From Planctomycetaceae bacterium (GTDB lineage Bacteria > Planctomycetota > Planctomycetia > Pirellulales > Pirellulaceae): a stretch of DNA of 64,000 bases. Within the stretch, counting starts at the first letter, position 1. The number at the start of each line of letters is the position of its first letter. Where the stretch lies: the NCBI GenBank assembly GCA_020638995.1, contig JACKHM010000001.1:1426001-1490000 (forward strand). Reading direction: 5' to 3'. The position numbers were made by a program, and so were the translations under genes. The notes below the pieces were generated by a model, which worked only from the letters and a program-made list of their open reading frames with translations, had not been told where the DNA came from and did not search any database. Shown here piece after piece: positions 27,101 through 35,663 of this stretch.

Positions 27101-29119
27101 ATGAGAAGACAGATTGTCCTGACGGTGTTTTTATTGCTGGCGAGCGAGGCGTGTGAGGCAGCTTCTCGGCGAAATGTCTTGCTGCTTATCTCCGACAACC
27201 AAAATTGGGACGACTGTGGTTGTTATGGCAACGAAGTTGTCCAAACTCCCAATATCGACCGGCTCGCGAAAGAGGGCGTTCGTTTCAGTCATGCTTTCGC
27301 CACAACAGCCTCGTGTGGACCTAGCCGGGCCGTGATCTACACGGGACTCCACACACACGCCAACGGTCAGTATGGGCATGGACACGGCTACCACACGTTT
27401 CGTTTGATGCCAAAGGTGCGGACCGTGTTTCAGATGTTGGTCGATAACGGCTATCGCACGGCTTTGCTCGGGAAGCAACACACGACGCCTGAAGAACAAT
27501 ATCCATTCACGTTCAACCCGAAGATTGCGAACCGTGATGTGCTGGGTCTGGCCAAGGCCGGCGCCGAGTTCATCAACCAAGCCGACGATCAACCGTTCTT
27601 TCTCGTGATCGCCTACCACGACCCACATCCCACATCAATCGAACGGCCTGGCTGGGGAATCCGAACGGACTACGAGAGCGTCGCACCGGTAACTTATGAT
27701 CCCAAAGACGTGATTGTGCCGAGTTATTTGCCGGATCAACCGGAGGTGCGAGAAGGACTGGCAGGTTACTACCAACAAATCACACGCATGGATCAAGGAG
27801 TCGGTGCAATCTTGAAGTCACTCGACGAATCCGGCAAAGCAAATGACACGTTAGTCATCTTCACGAGTGATCATGGATCTTCAGAACCCGGCGCAATGTC
27901 GAACCATTACGAGCCCGGCGTCCGCGTTCCGTTTATCGTTCGCAACCCGGACATCGAACAGCATGGCTTCGTAAACAGCGGAATGGTCGCGTTTACGGAT
28001 ATCGTACCCACGATTCTCGACTGGACGGAGACCGATGGTCCGGACTATGCGTTGCACGGACGCAGCATCCTACCGATTCTGGCGACGCCTGAACCGAGCG
28101 GTTGGGACGAAGTCTATCTCAGTCACGTCTTCCACGAGGTAACGATGCCCTATCCGATGAGGACGATTCGCACCGCACAGCACAAGTTGATTTGGAACAT
28201 CGATTGGCGCAGCGAATATCCGTTGCCGATCGACACACTGAATCGTGCGACCTGGCAAGAGACACTGCGACGCGGCGATCGACTGATTGGCCCGCGGACG
28301 GTCAAGAAGTTCCTCTTGCGCGACGAGATCGAGCTGTATGACCTACAGTCTGACGCGGACGAAATCATCAACCTCGCTGACAATCCCGCGCACTCGGAAT
28401 TGCGGCTTGAACTCTCTCGAAAACTGTTCGCCTATTTGAAGAAGACGGGTGACCCTTGGCTGTTGCGCCATGATTTGCCTGGCGTGGGCGAGGATGATCC
28501 ATCACCCGCATTCGGCCATCGGCGGGCCTTGAATGACGAAGACGACTACGTCTCGCTGTTTGATGGCGGAAGTCTGGATGGGTGGCAACTGCGCCGAGCC
28601 GACCGCAAGGGCTATGCGGTCGAACGGGGAACGCTCGTTTGTCCAGCAGATGGCGGCGGATTCCTTTTCACGGACAAAGAATACGGCGACTTTAGTTTCC
28701 GATTCGAGTTTCGTGTAGCTGAAGGTGCAAATAACGGAGTCGCCATCCGTTGTCCTCTGGTTGACGAACGTCCGGCCTATGAGGGCATTGAGATTCAGAT
28801 CCTGGACAACGTCGGGTATCCTCGGGCACTGAAGCCGACTCAGTATCACGGATCGATTTACGACGTCGTTCCCGCCAAACGTGGTGCGCTGAAGCCGAGC
28901 GGCGAGTGGAACGAAGAAGAGATCGTCTGTCGCGGGACGCGAATCGTGGTCATTGTGAATGAAATGGTGATACTCGACACAGACTTAGACAACATTAAAG
29001 ACGCAGTCATTCTCGCGAAACACCCGGGCTTGCAGCGTAAGACCGGCCACATCGGCTTCTTGGGGCATGGCAGTCGCGTGGAATTTCGCAATATTCGGAT
29101 CAAAGAGTTTGACCCGTAG
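27101..29119 (+). CDS. Secreted sulfatase fused to C-terminal DUF1080 domain
   Basis: 672 residues from ATG 27101, 17 bp after the acyltransferase stop. Signal peptide about 1-20. The sulfatase core begins NVLLLISDNQNWDDCGCYGN; the catalytic C-G-P-S-R motif is at residues 72-76, followed by AVIYTGLHTHANGQ. TSDHGSSEPGAMSNHYEPGVR is the metal-site segment. From about residue 480 a DUF1080 (3-keto-disaccharide hydrolase-type, lectin-like) domain follows: YVSLFDGGSLDGWQ, FRFEFRVAEGANNGVAIRC, YEGIEIQILDNVGY. The fused domain probably binds or acts on glycan, giving a two-function exported enzyme. The next gene is convergent, 7 bp away. Confidence 0.93.
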   Translation: MRRQIVLTVFLLLASEACEAASRRNVLLLISDNQNWDDCGCYGNEVVQTPNIDRLAKEGVRFSHAFATTASCGPSRAVIYTGLHTHANGQYGHGHGYHTFRLMPKVRTVFQMLVDNGYRTALLGKQHTTPEEQYPFTFNPKIANRDVLGLAKAGAEFINQADDQPFFLVIAYHDPHPTSIERPGWGIRTDYESVAPVTYDPKDVIVPSYLPDQPEVREGLAGYYQQITRMDQGVGAILKSLDESGKANDTLVIFTSDHGSSEPGAMSNHYEPGVRVPFIVRNPDIEQHGFVNSGMVAFTDIVPTILDWTETDGPDYALHGRSILPILATPEPSGWDEVYLSHVFHEVTMPYPMRTIRTAQHKLIWNIDWRSEYPLPIDTLNRATWQETLRRGDRLIGPRTVKKFLLRDEIELYDLQSDADEIINLADNPAHSELRLELSRKLFAYLKKTGDPWLLRHDLPGVGEDDPSPAFGHRRALNDEDDYVSLFDGGSLDGWQLRRADRKGYAVERGTLVCPADGGGFLFTDKEYGDFSFRFEFRVAEGANNGVAIRCPLVDERPAYEGIEIQILDNVGYPRALKPTQYHGSIYDVVPAKRGALKPSGEWNEEEIVCRGTRIVVIVNEMVILDTDLDNIKDAVILAKHPGLQRKTGHIGFLGHGSRVEFRNIRIKEFDP

Positions 29120-29126
29120 AGCCAAT

Positions 29127-30032
29127 TCATTTGCGAATCAGCTTTTGAAATCGTTCGCCCTTGATCTCGCCGACGTACAAGTTGCCGACGGCGTCGGCAG
29201 CAAGCATATGCGGCAGCTGATATTCTCCGGGAGCAGTGCCCTGCTGGCCCCATGACCGCACTACCTTGCCGCTATCGTCCACTTGCAGCACCTTGTTGGC
29301 GCGGCCATCGGCGACGAACAGTTGGCCCTTGTGGTCATAGGCCAGCCCGAACGGCGCAAAACCGGGCCAAACCGCGACAAGCTTACCGCTGCTTTCAAAG
29401 ACTTGAATACGGTCGTTCTCGCGATCTCCCACCAGGATGCGGCCTTGGCGATCGACAACGACTGTGTGGGGAAGGTTGAACTGACCGGGACCATTCCCAG
29501 CTTCACCCCACTGGGCGAGGAACCCACCGTTGGGCGTGAAGTTCATCACGCGGTTGTTACCGTATCCATCGGTCACATAGATTTCACCGTCAGCCCCGAA
29601 CGCAACATCGGTCGGCTTGTTGAACTGATCGATTGCATCCCCAGCTGTCCCAGCCTTGCCCAATGCCAATAGTAGCTTTCCCGTAGCAGTAAACTTCAGC
29701 ACTTGGTGGTTGCCGATGTCGGTCACCCATACGTTATCATCACTATCGATTCGCAACCCGTGAGCCGATCCGACGAGATCATCTCCCCAAGAACGAATGA
29801 AACGGCCTTTTGGGTCGATACAAATGATCGGTTGTTTGCCACGATGGAACAAATAGACATTCCCTTCGCTGTTCACCGCGACACCGGAACAGGCGCCGAG
29901 CGTAATTGAATCGGGTAACTCCGCGAATGCCAAATCTGCTTGAAAATCAATCGCTTCGGCAGCCGCCAGTGAACCGAATGGGGACAGCGACACGAGACCG
30001 AGTGCGACACAAGCAAGTGAGGTTGACTTCAT
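29127..30032 (-). CDS. Secreted NHL-repeat beta-propeller protein
   Basis: 301 residues from ATG 30032; a TTG eight codons upstream is in frame. Signal peptide (MKSTSLACVALGLVSLSPFGSLAAAEA). Six-bladed NHL-type repeats: GVAVNSEGNVYLFHRGKQ, GLRIDSDDNVWVTDIGNHQ, DVAFGADGEIYVTDGYGNNR, TVVVDRQGRILVGDRENDR, GLAYDHKGQLFVADGRANK, HMLAADAVGNLYVGEIKGER. The layout resembles peptidyl-alpha-hydroxyglycine amidating-lyase-like propellers, but catalytic residues cannot be assigned. Likely a periplasmic or extracellular binding protein. Confidence 0.88.
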   Translation of the reverse strand: MKSTSLACVALGLVSLSPFGSLAAAEAIDFQADLAFAELPDSITLGACSGVAVNSEGNVYLFHRGKQPIICIDPKGRFIRSWGDDLVGSAHGLRIDSDDNVWVTDIGNHQVLKFTATGKLLLALGKAGTAGDAIDQFNKPTDVAFGADGEIYVTDGYGNNRVMNFTPNGGFLAQWGEAGNGPGQFNLPHTVVVDRQGRILVGDRENDRIQVFESSGKLVAVWPGFAPFGLAYDHKGQLFVADGRANKVLQVDDSGKVVRSWGQQGTAPGEYQLPHMLAADAVGNLYVGEIKGERFQKLIRK

Positions 30033-30090
30033 TCGATGTTTCCGAAGGGTGAGCAATTCGATGTCGACTGAGAATGTGTAGCATACTCGA

Positions 30091-30126
30091 TTGCCGTGCC
30101 CCGTAAACTTGCCGTGCCCCGTAAAC
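30091..30126. repeat. Perfect 18-bp tandem duplication
   Basis: TTGCCGTGCCCCGTAAAC occurs at 30091-30108 and again at 30109-30126 without a mismatch. It lies in the divergent spacer between the NHL gene and the TIM-barrel gene, where promoters for both must lie. Confidence 0.9.
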
Positions 30127-30246
30127 GAAGAATGCTTCGAACAACAAGTGCTGTGAACAAAAATGCTTGACGTTGGCCGTCCGCGCGTCTACTCTGCCGT
30201 TGCAAGCCTCTGCTCGACAACCCCGCCCTACACAAGGAACCAAGAG

Positions 30247-31179
30247 ATGCAACATCTCACTCATTTTTCGCGTCGTCGGTTTATTCAAGGAACCGCTGCC
30301 GTGCTGGCCACCCAGCCGTTGTTGTCACAACCAATTCGTGCGAATGAGAGCGACGGTTATCTCCGCGGACGGCTTTACAAGACGTTGAAGATCGGGATGG
30401 TTCAGGTGCAAGGAAGTTTGGTCGACAAGTTTCGTGCCGCCAAAGAAGCAGGATTTCATGGGATCGAATTGAACGCACCGGGCTACGATATCACCGAAGT
30501 AAACCGAGCGATCACCGAAGCCGAATTCCCGGTCGATGGAACGGTGTGTGCATCGCATTGGCAAATCCGACACACGAGCGCGGATGCCTCTGAACGAGCA
30601 ACGGCGCTCGATACGCTGAAAAACGCAATTCGCGATACGAAAGCTGTCGGTGGAAATACCGTACTCCTGGTCGTCGGTCGAGGCAGCGATGGAACCGAAG
30701 AAGAATGTTGGAAGCGGTCAATCGATAACATCTCGAAGGCCTTGCCGCTCGCCGCCGAACTTGGAATGTACATTGCAATCGAGAATGTGTGGAATCAATT
30801 CTTATACGATCATGAAGGAGGAGCCGACCAGACAGCGGATAAGTTTGTGAAATACGTCGACGAGTTCAATTCGCCTTGGGTTGGCATGCAGTTCGACATC
30901 GGCAATCATTGGAAGTATGGCAGTATGGGCGACTGGATTCGCCAGCTCAATCGACGTATCGTCAAGCTGGACTTGAAAGGCTTCTCGCGCGCGGCCAACG
31001 ACGGAAAGGGCGCGTTTACCAAGATCGGCGAAGGCGACCTCGACTGGGCTGACGTCCGCAAAGCTCTGGCGGAAATTCACTACACCGGCTGGGCCGCCGC
31101 CGAAGTGGGCGGAGGCGGACCGGAACGACTTCGAGAGATTTCGCAGAATATGGATCGCGTCTTTGGCCTGACCGGCTAG
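30247..31179 (+). CDS. Tat-exported sugar phosphate isomerase/epimerase-like TIM-barrel protein
   Basis: 310 residues from ATG 30247 (AAGGA 7 nt upstream of it with one in-frame earlier start rejected for lack of signal). Twin-arginine signal SRRRFIQGTAAVLA at about 9-22. The body is an AP-endonuclease-2/xylose-isomerase-like barrel: GFHGIELNAPGYD, VGGNTVLLVVGRG, LGMYIAIENVWNQF (metal-ligand Glu), VGMQFDIGNHWKYG, IVKLDLKGF, and a C-terminal AAEVGGGGPERL. Probably epimerises or isomerises a keto-sugar in the periplasm. It converges with the Gfo/Idh gene and shares the CTAG tetranucleotide (31176-31179) as both stops; the pairing with an oxidoreductase is common in planctomycete sugar loci. Confidence 0.88.
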   Translation: MQHLTHFSRRRFIQGTAAVLATQPLLSQPIRANESDGYLRGRLYKTLKIGMVQVQGSLVDKFRAAKEAGFHGIELNAPGYDITEVNRAITEAEFPVDGTVCASHWQIRHTSADASERATALDTLKNAIRDTKAVGGNTVLLVVGRGSDGTEEECWKRSIDNISKALPLAAELGMYIAIENVWNQFLYDHEGGADQTADKFVKYVDEFNSPWVGMQFDIGNHWKYGSMGDWIRQLNRRIVKLDLKGFSRAANDGKGAFTKIGEGDLDWADVRKALAEIHYTGWAAAEVGGGGPERLREISQNMDRVFGLTG

Positions 31180-32549
31180 ATAAGTTTCCAGCCTTTGCGA
31201 TACTCGCGACGTATCAGCGGATCGACCTCGGGAGCATTCGTAGCCTTCAAAGATTTGGCGTCCCACTCGAGCTTTTTGCCTGCGCGGAATGCAACATTAC
31301 CAAGGTGGTTCGCTTCGGTCAGCCAACCCGCGTACTCAAAATTGCATGTAGTTGGTTCACCGGTTTTGCAGGCGTGGATCCATTCTGCGTGATGTCCGAG
31401 GGATGGCGGAATAAACGGCTCGGGCCGCTTGAAGTCCGCGAACTGTTCTTCGGGCAACAAGACGTGCTTGCCGTAATCGGATAAGAGCATGCCCTTATCA
31501 CCTATAAACAGAACGCCATTATTCCAAGCCGGAATTCCGCCATCCTTCAATATCTGCGGCTTGTGGGTTCCTTGATACCAGGTCAACTGCACCGGCGGCA
31601 GATCACCGCGCTGGCCGTACTGATACGTAACTTCCATCGATGCCGGGGCAATCTCTGGGTGCGGTGAAGGACCGGCTGCTTCGATCGTCAACGGATGATC
31701 TAACTTCAATGCCCAGAACGGCAGGTCAACCCAATGGCTGCCGAGGTCCGACATCGTGCCGTTTCCGAAATCCCACCAACGATACCACCTGGGGCCCGGA
31801 AAATAGACGTTGTTAAAGGGTCGCTCGGGTGCTGGGCCAAGCCAGAGATCCCAGTTCAACTCCGGGGGAATCGGGTCCGCAGTCGTCGGTCGATCCTGAA
31901 CAAAGACAATATCTCCCGCGGCTTTCGAGACTTCTTCGCTCGGTTGCCACCCCCATGCGCGACCAACCCACACGTGCGCTTCGCTGACCGCACCAATGGC
32001 TCCGCTTTGAATCAACTCGACCACGCGACGATAGTTTTCCCCGGCGTGAATCTGTGTCCCTTGTTGTGTGGCTACTCCTGCTGTCGCTGCCGCTTCGCGA
32101 ATCACGCGAGCCTCCCAGATGCTGTGCGTCAGCGGCTTTTCGCAGTAAACGTGTTTTCCGAGTTGTAATGCCGGTAGCGTCGCAAAGGCGTGTGTGTGTT
32201 CGCAGGTGCTGACAACTACGGCATCGAACTCGTTGGCATGATCGTACACTTCACGAAAGTCCACCACCTTTCTTGCGTTGGGGTGTCTCTGTGCCGCGAA
32301 GTTTAGGCTCACTTCGTTCACGTCGCAAAGCGTGACGATGTTCTCCGACTCGACAGACCGCAAGTTGGAACCACCTCGTCCGCCCGAGCCGATGATGGCT
32401 ATGTTCAACTTCTCGTTGAGGTTCCGTCCGCGAAGAATCGCCGGTGCCGAGAAGATTGCCGCCCCCGTGGCAACCGCCGTACTTTGCAGGAAGTTACGGC
32501 GTGAGGGCTTACTTGCTGTGGTCGTCGTATTTCGAGACGTCTTGGACAT
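31176..32549 (-). CDS. Tat-exported Gfo/Idh/MocA family oxidoreductase (1 of 3)
   Basis: 457 residues from ATG 32549 with GGAGAG upstream. Twin-arginine signal SRRNFLQSTAVATGAA at about 17-32. Rossmann start LNIAIIGSGGRGG, then CDVNEVSLNFAAQRHP. The conserved EKP signature is in HVYCEKPLTHSIWEARVI. C-terminal dehydrogenase domain with YRWWDFGNGTMSDLGSHWVDLPFWALK. It ends EYRKGWKLI, closely resembling the third copy (60935-62257). Predicted NAD(P)-dependent sugar or polyol oxidoreductase, exported in folded form with its cofactor. Downstream of the pterin dehydratase gene by 117 bp. Confidence 0.93.
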   Translation of the reverse strand: MSKTSRNTTTTASKPSRRNFLQSTAVATGAAIFSAPAILRGRNLNEKLNIAIIGSGGRGGSNLRSVESENIVTLCDVNEVSLNFAAQRHPNARKVVDFREVYDHANEFDAVVVSTCEHTHAFATLPALQLGKHVYCEKPLTHSIWEARVIREAAATAGVATQQGTQIHAGENYRRVVELIQSGAIGAVSEAHVWVGRAWGWQPSEEVSKAAGDIVFVQDRPTTADPIPPELNWDLWLGPAPERPFNNVYFPGPRWYRWWDFGNGTMSDLGSHWVDLPFWALKLDHPLTIEAAGPSPHPEIAPASMEVTYQYGQRGDLPPVQLTWYQGTHKPQILKDGGIPAWNNGVLFIGDKGMLLSDYGKHVLLPEEQFADFKRPEPFIPPSLGHHAEWIHACKTGEPTTCNFEYAGWLTEANHLGNVAFRAGKKLEWDAKSLKATNAPEVDPLIRREYRKGWKLI

Positions 32550-32666
32550 CGAGTTCTCTCCGTCGTGGCATCGGGTAAATAGGTCGTGATCTGAAGTCTG
32601 ATCGTACGACCTGGGCGAGCCACTGTCCAGCAAATGCTGAAAGTCGATCCCCTCATGACGAATTGA

Positions 32667-33029
32667 CTACGACTTGAGCTTAACGGGGATTTGATCAATC
32701 TTGGCCGCGAGGATGAAATCGTTCTCGCTCAATCCGCCGATTGCGTGTGTCCAGATTTCAATCGACACGTTACGATACCCTGCGATATGCAAGTCGGGAT
32801 GATGGCCGTCCTCCTCAGCGACTGCGGCGACTTGATTGAAGAAGTCCATTCCCGCCATAAAGTGCTTAACGGTCCAGTCCTTGCGAATGCGTTGACCTTC
32901 ATGGGTCAGATACCACCCGTCAAGTTTGGTGAGTTGGTCCTTCGCCTGCGGGAGCGGGCACGGTTCGACTCCGCCTTCACACGGCTTACATTTCTTGGCA
33001 ACGAGTCGATCGGCAGCTTGGATTTCCAT
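32667..33029 (-). CDS. Pterin-4a-carbinolamine dehydratase (PCD/DCoH family)
   Basis: 120 residues; ATG 33029 follows GAGAGGAGAAGAAC, a strong site. The family active-site pattern is present: AEEDGHHPDLHI with His76-His77 and a third His 17 residues later (His94 in IEIWTHAIGGL), the spacing of the catalytic His-His/His triad in DCoH. The N-terminus has CKPCEGG (two Cys) as in many bacterial members. Cytoplasmic; dehydrates 4a-hydroxytetrahydropterin. No phenylalanine hydroxylase lies in the window, so a role in pterin or Moco-related chemistry is also possible. Confidence 0.93.
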   Translation of the reverse strand: MEIQAADRLVAKKCKPCEGGVEPCPLPQAKDQLTKLDGWYLTHEGQRIRKDWTVKHFMAGMDFFNQVAAVAEEDGHHPDLHIAGYRNVSIEIWTHAIGGLSENDFILAAKIDQIPVKLKS

Positions 33030-33043
33030 GTTCTTCTCCTCTC

Positions 33044-33159
33044 AGTGGCCATCACGCTCCGCCGTGATGAGGCCTCAGTTATGCGTTTGCGCGTGCGACT
33101 ACCATTGAGCTGGACAAATACCCTCGGAGGCCTCATCACGGCGGAGCGTGATGGCCACT
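33044..33159. repeat. Perfect 33-bp inverted repeat with 50-bp loop
   Basis: Left arm 33044-33076 (AGTGGCCATCACGCTCCGCC... ending GAGGCCTC) and right arm 33127-33159 are exact reverse complements. Each arm also contains its own small palindrome ATCACG...CGTGAT. The 50-nt loop (33077-33126) shows no gene. It lies between the HD-domain gene and the pterin dehydratase gene, whose ribosome-binding site begins next to the left arm. There is no T-tract. The arm sequence resembles the imperfect repeat at 12299-12354. Confidence 0.9.
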
Positions 33160-33216
33160 TTCATCTTAGGCCGTACCGAGCAATTGAACAGATAAGCCGT
33201 CCAAACACTTTTGTGG

Positions 33217-33786
33217 CTAACCAGTGTGGAGAGCGTTCAGCTCCAACTCGTCAGCGCGAGCTTCCATCGCATCGATGACGAACTGGATGTGTTCATTTAG
33301 ATCGACGCCAAGGTCCTCTGCCCCGCGGGTGATGTCGTCGCGATTGACCGCAGCGGCGAAACTCTTCTGCTTCATTTTCTTGCGAACACTTTTAGCTTTC
33401 ATGCCTACGATTCGTTCAGGTCGAACTACGGCACAAGCCGTAATGAAACCTGCCAATTCGTCACACGCATATAACGCTTTGTCCATGCGCGAGACGCGTG
33501 GGCAGTCGGCCAGATAGTCCGCATGAGACTTGATGGCGTAGATGACATCCGCGGGATACCCAAGCTCACTGAGAATCTCCGCTCCCTTCATCGGATGATC
33601 CGGTGGATCGGGCCAGCGTTCATAGTCGAAGTCATGTAACAGCCCAACGATGCCCCACTTTTCCTGGTCTTCGCCGAATTTGCCAGCGTAAGCCCGCATC
33701 GCAAACTCGACCGACAACATATGTCGGCGCAGGCTCTCGCTTTGTGTGTACTCGCAGACCAGTGCGAATGCTTCTTCTCGATTCAT
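33217..33786 (-). CDS. HD-domain hydrolase
   Basis: 189 residues; ATG 33786. HD phosphohydrolase signature: His22 (RRHMLSVEF), His51-Asp52 (LLHDFDYERW), His64 (DHPMKG) and His88 (IKSHADYL), giving a usual metal site. Predicted cytoplasmic metal-dependent phosphohydrolase of unknown nucleotide substrate. It starts 20 bp after the TPR gene's stop and is probably co-transcribed with it. Confidence 0.9.
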   Translation of the reverse strand: MNREEAFALVCEYTQSESLRRHMLSVEFAMRAYAGKFGEDQEKWGIVGLLHDFDYERWPDPPDHPMKGAEILSELGYPADVIYAIKSHADYLADCPRVSRMDKALYACDELAGFITACAVVRPERIVGMKAKSVRKKMKQKSFAAAVNRDDITRGAEDLGVDLNEHIQFVIDAMEARADELELNALHTG

Positions 33787-33806
33787 GAGAGCTTGAGAGA
33801 TATCGT

Positions 33807-35453
33807 TTAGGTATCGAGAATTCGCGCCGGTGGATCGAGCTTATCCTGAACTTCCTGCAACTCGCGGAATGGCTTGCCTTCTTCGTAGTGTTTCAACTCG
33901 TCGCGAAGTTGTTCGATCTGCTCGGGCAGCTTCTCGGTTCCCAATTCCACGCACTTTTTCGACCACTTGATCGCGTTCTCAAAATCACCGCTCTCCGCAT
34001 AGGCGGCTGCCAGCGTGCTAATGATGTGCGGCATCTCGTAGTTTGTGACTTCGCAGGCCTTGGTAGCAAGTTCGATTGCTCGCTTGCCGTCGCGAACCTC
34101 ATCTTTCGGTGAAGTCGAAAGCACCCAGGCCAAGTTGTTCAAGATTCCATCGTTGTCCGGAGCGAGCTTTAAAGCCGAGTTGTAGTCTTCAATCGCTGGG
34201 GCATGTTTGCCGATGCTGAGCAATGCGTCACCGCGTGAACGCAGGGCTCGCCAATTACCTTCGTCTGCGGCGATAATCCCCGACAACACCTGGATCGCTT
34301 TACGAGGCCGTTCGTCCGCGACATAGAACGCCGCAAGTTGCATTTGGAGATCGACATTTGTGGGGTCAGCTCGCAAGATGTTCTGCAGATCCACGATAGC
34401 CTTTTGAAAGTCGCCATCCGCCGCTTCGATCATGCTTCGCAGCAACACGCCCTGACTCAAACCTGGCCGCTCTTGCAGCAGTTGGTTAATGTCGGCACGT
34501 GCCTCGTCGAGCTTCTCTTGAAAATAGTAAAGCCGCGCCCGGGCTAACAGCGCTGCGCCGTTGTTCGGAGAAACTTTGAGCGCCTGAGTGAGGTCAGCCA
34601 GTGCTTCATCGTACTTCTCTTGCGATTCATAGACTTCGGCACGCATGGCGTAATTCAGTGCGTTGTCCGGAGCCAACTCAATCGCCTTGTCTAAATGCTT
34701 TAGTGCCTCATCGAACTTCTTTGTGCTCGCGTAGGTTGTGGCGAGGGCCTGATGCACCGCAATGTTTTCAGGATTCTGTTTGATCAGTTCCTCGAAGTCG
34801 GCGATGGCCTTGTCGATATTACCTTGCTCGATGTTCACAGCCGCTCGGAGCTGAAGGGACTCAACGCTGGTTGGGTCGGCATGTACTGCAGCATCTAGAT
34901 CGGCCATGCGTTCGTCGGCGTTCTCGCGCAACTGAGCGCGCAGGATATAGTCTTTTGCCAATTCCTGCTGCTCTTTTTTCTTCGTTCGCAATTCGATCGC
35001 AGTGCCAAGCGACTTAAGGGCTTCTCCACGATTGCCACCCGGCAATGCTTGCAGCTTGGCGTTCAATTCATGTGCGTCGGCGAACTCTGCGTCGTAGCTC
35101 AGAATCTTCTCGATGTCTTTCGTCGTCAGCTCGCGAATCTGCTGCCAACGCGGGTCAGGTCGAGGCTGTCCAAAAATCCCGGCTGCGCGTTGCGATGCTT
35201 GCTGCCAGAGTGACGATACGATTAATTGTTTTGCGAAGGCCGTGTTATCTTTATCGAGCCCCTTCTCGATTGCGCTTTCGCAGAGACTTATCACTTGTTC
35301 GAGGTCTCGCGGCGTCTGCACACGGAGTTGAAGATCTGTTGCCTTATCAAGGTCTTCCAAACCTTTGTCAGCCGCTATTGCAGGTGACCATTGGATCGCG
35401 AGGAGTGACAAAACCAGAATGAGCGACGATGTCGCAACGCGGCTGAAAATCAT
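33807..35453 (-). CDS. Secreted TPR-repeat protein
   Basis: 548 residues from ATG 35453, with AAGGAG 8 nt upstream; the frame opens 17 codons earlier without a site. Signal peptide MIFSRVATSSLILVLSLLAIQ...AIA. At least seven to nine tetratricopeptide repeats are visible (e.g. FDEALKHLDKAIELAPDNALN, YDEALADLTQALKVSPNNGA, HAPAIEDYNSALKLAPDNDG). The C-terminus has a short coiled-coil tail. Exported protein-interaction scaffold; partner unknown. First gene of a likely two-gene unit with the HD hydrolase. Confidence 0.92.
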   Translation of the reverse strand: MIFSRVATSSLILVLSLLAIQWSPAIAADKGLEDLDKATDLQLRVQTPRDLEQVISLCESAIEKGLDKDNTAFAKQLIVSSLWQQASQRAAGIFGQPRPDPRWQQIRELTTKDIEKILSYDAEFADAHELNAKLQALPGGNRGEALKSLGTAIELRTKKKEQQELAKDYILRAQLRENADERMADLDAAVHADPTSVESLQLRAAVNIEQGNIDKAIADFEELIKQNPENIAVHQALATTYASTKKFDEALKHLDKAIELAPDNALNYAMRAEVYESQEKYDEALADLTQALKVSPNNGAALLARARLYYFQEKLDEARADINQLLQERPGLSQGVLLRSMIEAADGDFQKAIVDLQNILRADPTNVDLQMQLAAFYVADERPRKAIQVLSGIIAADEGNWRALRSRGDALLSIGKHAPAIEDYNSALKLAPDNDGILNNLAWVLSTSPKDEVRDGKRAIELATKACEVTNYEMPHIISTLAAAYAESGDFENAIKWSKKCVELGTEKLPEQIEQLRDELKHYEEGKPFRELQEVQDKLDPPARILDT

Positions 35454-35663
35454 TGAGTAGGCTCCTTCTCGGTGGCTGGCGAATATCGCTAGCAAGGCTG
35501 ACACGTCTCACATTATGCCGGAGTCGACGATTTGACGCTATCCGAGTGTCTCACTGTGCTAGCGATGGTCGGTTGTGACCAAACGATCAGCGCTGGTAGG
35601 CTTGCAGAGTTGGCGAAATGATCGGTCCGCCGGAACGTACCCGAACCCCTTGAAGGAGTACGA

